Positions 62,139 through 64,000 of a stretch of 64,000 nucleotides of DNA are shown here, in pieces. Positions within the stretch are counted from its first letter, which is position 1. Every line of letters starts with the position of its first letter. The notes beneath the pieces are model-generated. The model worked only from the letters and a program-made list of their open reading frames with translations, was not told the origin of the DNA and did not search any database. Source of the stretch: S015-6 sp964384945 (GTDB taxonomy: Bacteria; Desulfobacterota; DSWW01); NCBI GenBank assembly GCA_964384945.1, contig CAYLMK010000008.1, positions 170,040-234,039 on the forward strand, given 5' to 3'. The position numbers and the translations under genes are program-made.

Positions 62139-63668
62139 ATGGCAAAGAACAAGGTCATTCCGTTTCCAGCGTCCCGGCGGGCTCCCCACGCCCGGCTCCG
62201 GGAGTACACCCTTCGCGTCTATCTGGTCAGCGGGCCGTACGGCGAGGAGTCGGTGGGATCGGAGATATTCCGGACCCTCAAGATCCGCGGCGATCAGACC
62301 CTCGAGGACCTTCACCGCGCCATCTCCCGATTCTATGAGCGCCAAGAGCATCGATATTACGAATTCTGCCTCGGCGTGGACCCCTACGATCCGGAAGGCG
62401 TCCGCTACACAAGCGGCGAGGCCGTGTCAAAGTACGGGCTCTCCGCCTCGGCCAAGCCGAGCGGAAGGCTCAGGCTGGCGCCCCTCGCAACCGTCGATTC
62501 GCTCGGGCTCTCGGACGATCAGTTCTTCGGCTACTGGTTCGACCTGATCGAGGAATGGATCCATTTGATCCATGTAATCGGGATCGAGCCCTCGGACGCC
62601 GAGGCCGAGTATCCTTTGCTCGTCGAGGCGCAGGGCGGGTTGCCGGTCACCGCCCCTCCCGCGTGCGGCCGAGCCCTGGAAGGCGGATACGGGCCGGAAA
62701 GGTTCCGCGAGGAGGACGTCCTCATCCTGCTCATGGGCGAGATGCAGATGCGGTGGCGGAACAAGGTCGAGGACGCGCCGCTCCAGCCCAACACCCATCT
62801 GAAGACGGCCCTGGCCAAGCTGCCGTCCCATTGGCTGGAGGCGGTCTGCCGCCAGGCCGGGCCGGCAGGAGATGCGCGGAACCGGAAAGACCGCATCGCA
62901 GGGTTCGCCGAGTGGCTGCGGCAGGAGCAGAACCTTCGCAAGGTCTGGGCCTCTCTCCCTCTCCCCTCCCGGGAGGTGCTCCGCTGGATCCTCCTGGAGC
63001 GGCACGGATCCGTCAGGATGCAGAACCTCTCCCGGCGGTTCGGACCCGACACGGACATCACCTGGTGGTGGCACGAAGGGCAGACGCCGGAGACCCCCTT
63101 CGGGCTTCTGCGGAGCAAAGGGCTGGTCTACGTCGGCAAGATCCGCGAGGGGAAACGCAGGGTCCGGATCGCGGTCGTACCGGCCGATCTGCGCAGGACG
63201 CTGAACGGGATCGCCCGGGATGCCCGCAGCATGGAAGAGGGGCCTCCTCTCAAGCCCGTGAAGCCCGCCGCGGGATCGGAGCGCTCCGGGCAATCCTTCG
63301 CCCAGGAATGCCTCCTGGAACTGCCGAACCCGGAGGGCGCCCAAGCCGATCCCTGGAAGGGCCTGGACTCCTTCAATCTGCGATCGTTTCTTTCGGTCTG
63401 CCCCTTGCGGGGCGACACCGAGGGCCTCTATTCCCAGACCCTGGGCCGTATACGGAGGAACCCGGAGGGCTTTCCCCGCCGCCACGTCCGCTCGTTCCTC
63501 ACACGCATGATCCAGGAAGGCTCGGTGTGGAGTCGGCTCGAGGCCTATAAGCTGGGCCTCACCCTTCTGGACGAACGCTTCGCCCAGCCTGCCCTGACCG
63601 ACCGCTCCCGCCTGATCCGCCGATGGGCCAAGGGGGTGTTCGCCTCGCCGCAGGAGAGCCTGTTTTGA
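62139..63668 (+). CDS. pRiA4b ORF-3-like domain protein
   Basis: A 509-aa protein. The N-terminal 150 residues match the plasmid pRiA4b ORF-3 family (LREYTLRVYLVSG, IRGDQTLEDLHRAISRFYERQEHRYYEFCLG, GRLRLAPLATVDSLGLSDDQFFGYWFDLIEEW...IHVIGI). The remaining 350 residues are not recognised: basic and helical, with LNLRKVWASLPLPSREVLRWILLE-type segments that could form winged helices. The family is often linked to mobile DNA, but its molecular role is unknown. No mobility genes are adjacent, although a tRNA gene lies 212 bases downstream. Confidence 0.8.
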   Translation: MAKNKVIPFPASRRAPHARLREYTLRVYLVSGPYGEESVGSEIFRTLKIRGDQTLEDLHRAISRFYERQEHRYYEFCLGVDPYDPEGVRYTSGEAVSKYGLSASAKPSGRLRLAPLATVDSLGLSDDQFFGYWFDLIEEWIHLIHVIGIEPSDAEAEYPLLVEAQGGLPVTAPPACGRALEGGYGPERFREEDVLILLMGEMQMRWRNKVEDAPLQPNTHLKTALAKLPSHWLEAVCRQAGPAGDARNRKDRIAGFAEWLRQEQNLRKVWASLPLPSREVLRWILLERHGSVRMQNLSRRFGPDTDITWWWHEGQTPETPFGLLRSKGLVYVGKIREGKRRVRIAVVPADLRRTLNGIARDARSMEEGPPLKPVKPAAGSERSGQSFAQECLLELPNPEGAQADPWKGLDSFNLRSFLSVCPLRGDTEGLYSQTLGRIRRNPEGFPRRHVRSFLTRMIQEGSVWSRLEAYKLGLTLLDERFAQPALTDRSRLIRRWAKGVFASPQESLF

Positions 63669-63815
63669 TGTGGCCGGCTTCGGGCCTGCACGACGACGAC
63701 GGTGCCGCACCCTGAAGAGCATTGCGAGTGCCCGCGAGTGCCCGCGGCAATCCCCAAGATGCATGTGCCGGCATTCCCCGGCGAACCCGGCAATCCCCGG
63801 CCTCCGCCGCTCTCA

Positions 63816-63844
63816 TTGACAATTTCCTTTCGTTTCACGATAAT
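63816..63844 (+). promoter_or_regulatory. Near-consensus promoter of tRNA-Asn
   Basis: TTGACA (63816-63821), a 17-base spacer and GATAAT (63839-63844), 36 bases before the tRNA. The -35 box is a perfect consensus and the -10 box differs in one base. Confidence 0.88.
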
Positions 63845-63880
63845 TTTTGCGTTGCCATGAGCCCGGAAGTCGTCACCTGA

Positions 63881-63956
63881 TCCCCAGTAGCTCAGCTGGC
63901 AGAGCAAGTGGCTGTTAACCACTGGGTCGGCGGTTCGAATCCGTCCTGGGGAGCCA
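63881..63956 (+). tRNA. tRNA-Asn (GTT)
   Basis: A 76-nt cloverleaf: acceptor TCCCCAG / CTGGGGA, discriminator G and an encoded CCA (63954-63956). The D arm contains AGCTCAGCTGGCAGAGC, the anticodon stem is AGTGG/CCACT with loop CTGTTAA (anticodon GTT at 63914-63916), and the T loop contains GGTTCGAATCC. Confidence 0.97.
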
Positions 63957-63965
63957 AAATTCAAT

Positions 63966-63990
63966 CCGCTGATTTCAGCGGTTCTTGTTT
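63966..63990 (+). terminator. Terminator-like hairpin after tRNA-Asn
   Basis: CCGCTGA (63966-63972) pairs with TCAGCGG (63975-63981), followed by T-rich TTCTTGTTT. It lies 10 bases after the CCA end of the tRNA. Confidence 0.65.
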
Positions 63991-64000
63991 AACGCAAGAC

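Noticed and set aside
63545..63964. A minus-strand frame reading GRIRTADPVVNSHLLCQLSYWG
   Set aside because: This is the well-known spurious translation of the reverse strand of tRNA-Asn; the tRNA explains it.
1..64000. CRISPR arrays, complete insertion sequences, rRNA genes or prophage
   Set aside because: No regularly spaced repeats of CRISPR size, transposase, integrase, rRNA or phage structural genes were seen.

Overview
The window looks like a piece of a GC-rich, Gram-negative chromosome. Outer-membrane secretins, TpsB, TolC and porin-like proteins, lipoproteins and an Mla-type lipid transport operon are all present. Several architectures resemble those common in Deltaproteobacteria (Desulfobacterota): a DUF2341-ExbB fusion, a CxxC-x17-CxxC zinc ribbon, REP palindromes carrying GGGGACAG, and an MSHA-like pilus locus. 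That placement is an inference from gene families; no rRNA is visible.

Layout. (1) 1-350: the 3' end of a secreted, possibly phosphate-binding-like protein, closed by a strong terminator. (2) 823-19523, plus strand: a compact surface cassette. It holds a double FKBP/SlyD-thioredoxin lipoprotein, a TpsB transporter, a giant TpsA filamentous-haemagglutinin-like protein of 3266 aa, an ExbB proton channel fused to DUF2341/LamG exodomains, ExbD, a TonB-like transducer, a porin and a membrane-anchored coiled coil. ATGA overlaps and short gaps suggest one transcription unit, that is, a two-partner secretion system carrying its own proton-motive-force coupling complex. This is the most interesting system in the window. 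(3) 19730-20944: a GT9 glycosyltransferase with an apparently leaderless promoter. (4) 20940-24056: pstS-pstC-pstA behind two arrays of 7-bp units with an 11-bp period that look like Pho boxes. pstB and phoU are not in the window.

(5) 24075-30758, minus strand: a NarX-type sensor kinase, a small internally duplicated protein, an MlaE/MlaF/MlaD/PqiC-like lipid ABC transporter and a SYLF protein. (6) 31015-37548: a SurA/parvulin lipoprotein, a 59-aa zinc ribbon that seems to start at AUC, an AI-2E-family permease, a cyclic-nucleotide-binding protein, a diguanylate cyclase with a degenerate nuclease-like sensor domain, and phosphofructokinase. (7) 37606-41244: an AsmA-like protein. (8) 41519-48287: a tripartite RND efflux operon whose TolC carries an extra ABC-substrate-binding-like domain. 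(9) 48534-49181: a GST.

(10) 49460-59677: an MSHA/type II secretion-like pilus locus in two convergent arms. The plus arm holds a GspL/PilN-like protein, a PilO-like protein, a GspC/PilP-like protein, a secretin and two prepilins. The minus arm holds a TPR protein, the GspE-type ATPase and the GspF-type platform protein. The arms are separated by a repeat-rich gap containing REP palindromes. (11) 59826-63668: pyrF, a second SYLF protein, an FMN-reductase-like flavoprotein and a pRiA4b ORF-3-like protein. (12) 63881-63956: tRNA-Asn with a near-consensus promoter and a terminator-like hairpin.

Much of the content concerns the cell envelope: secretion, lipid trafficking, efflux, pili, folding helpers and phosphate uptake.
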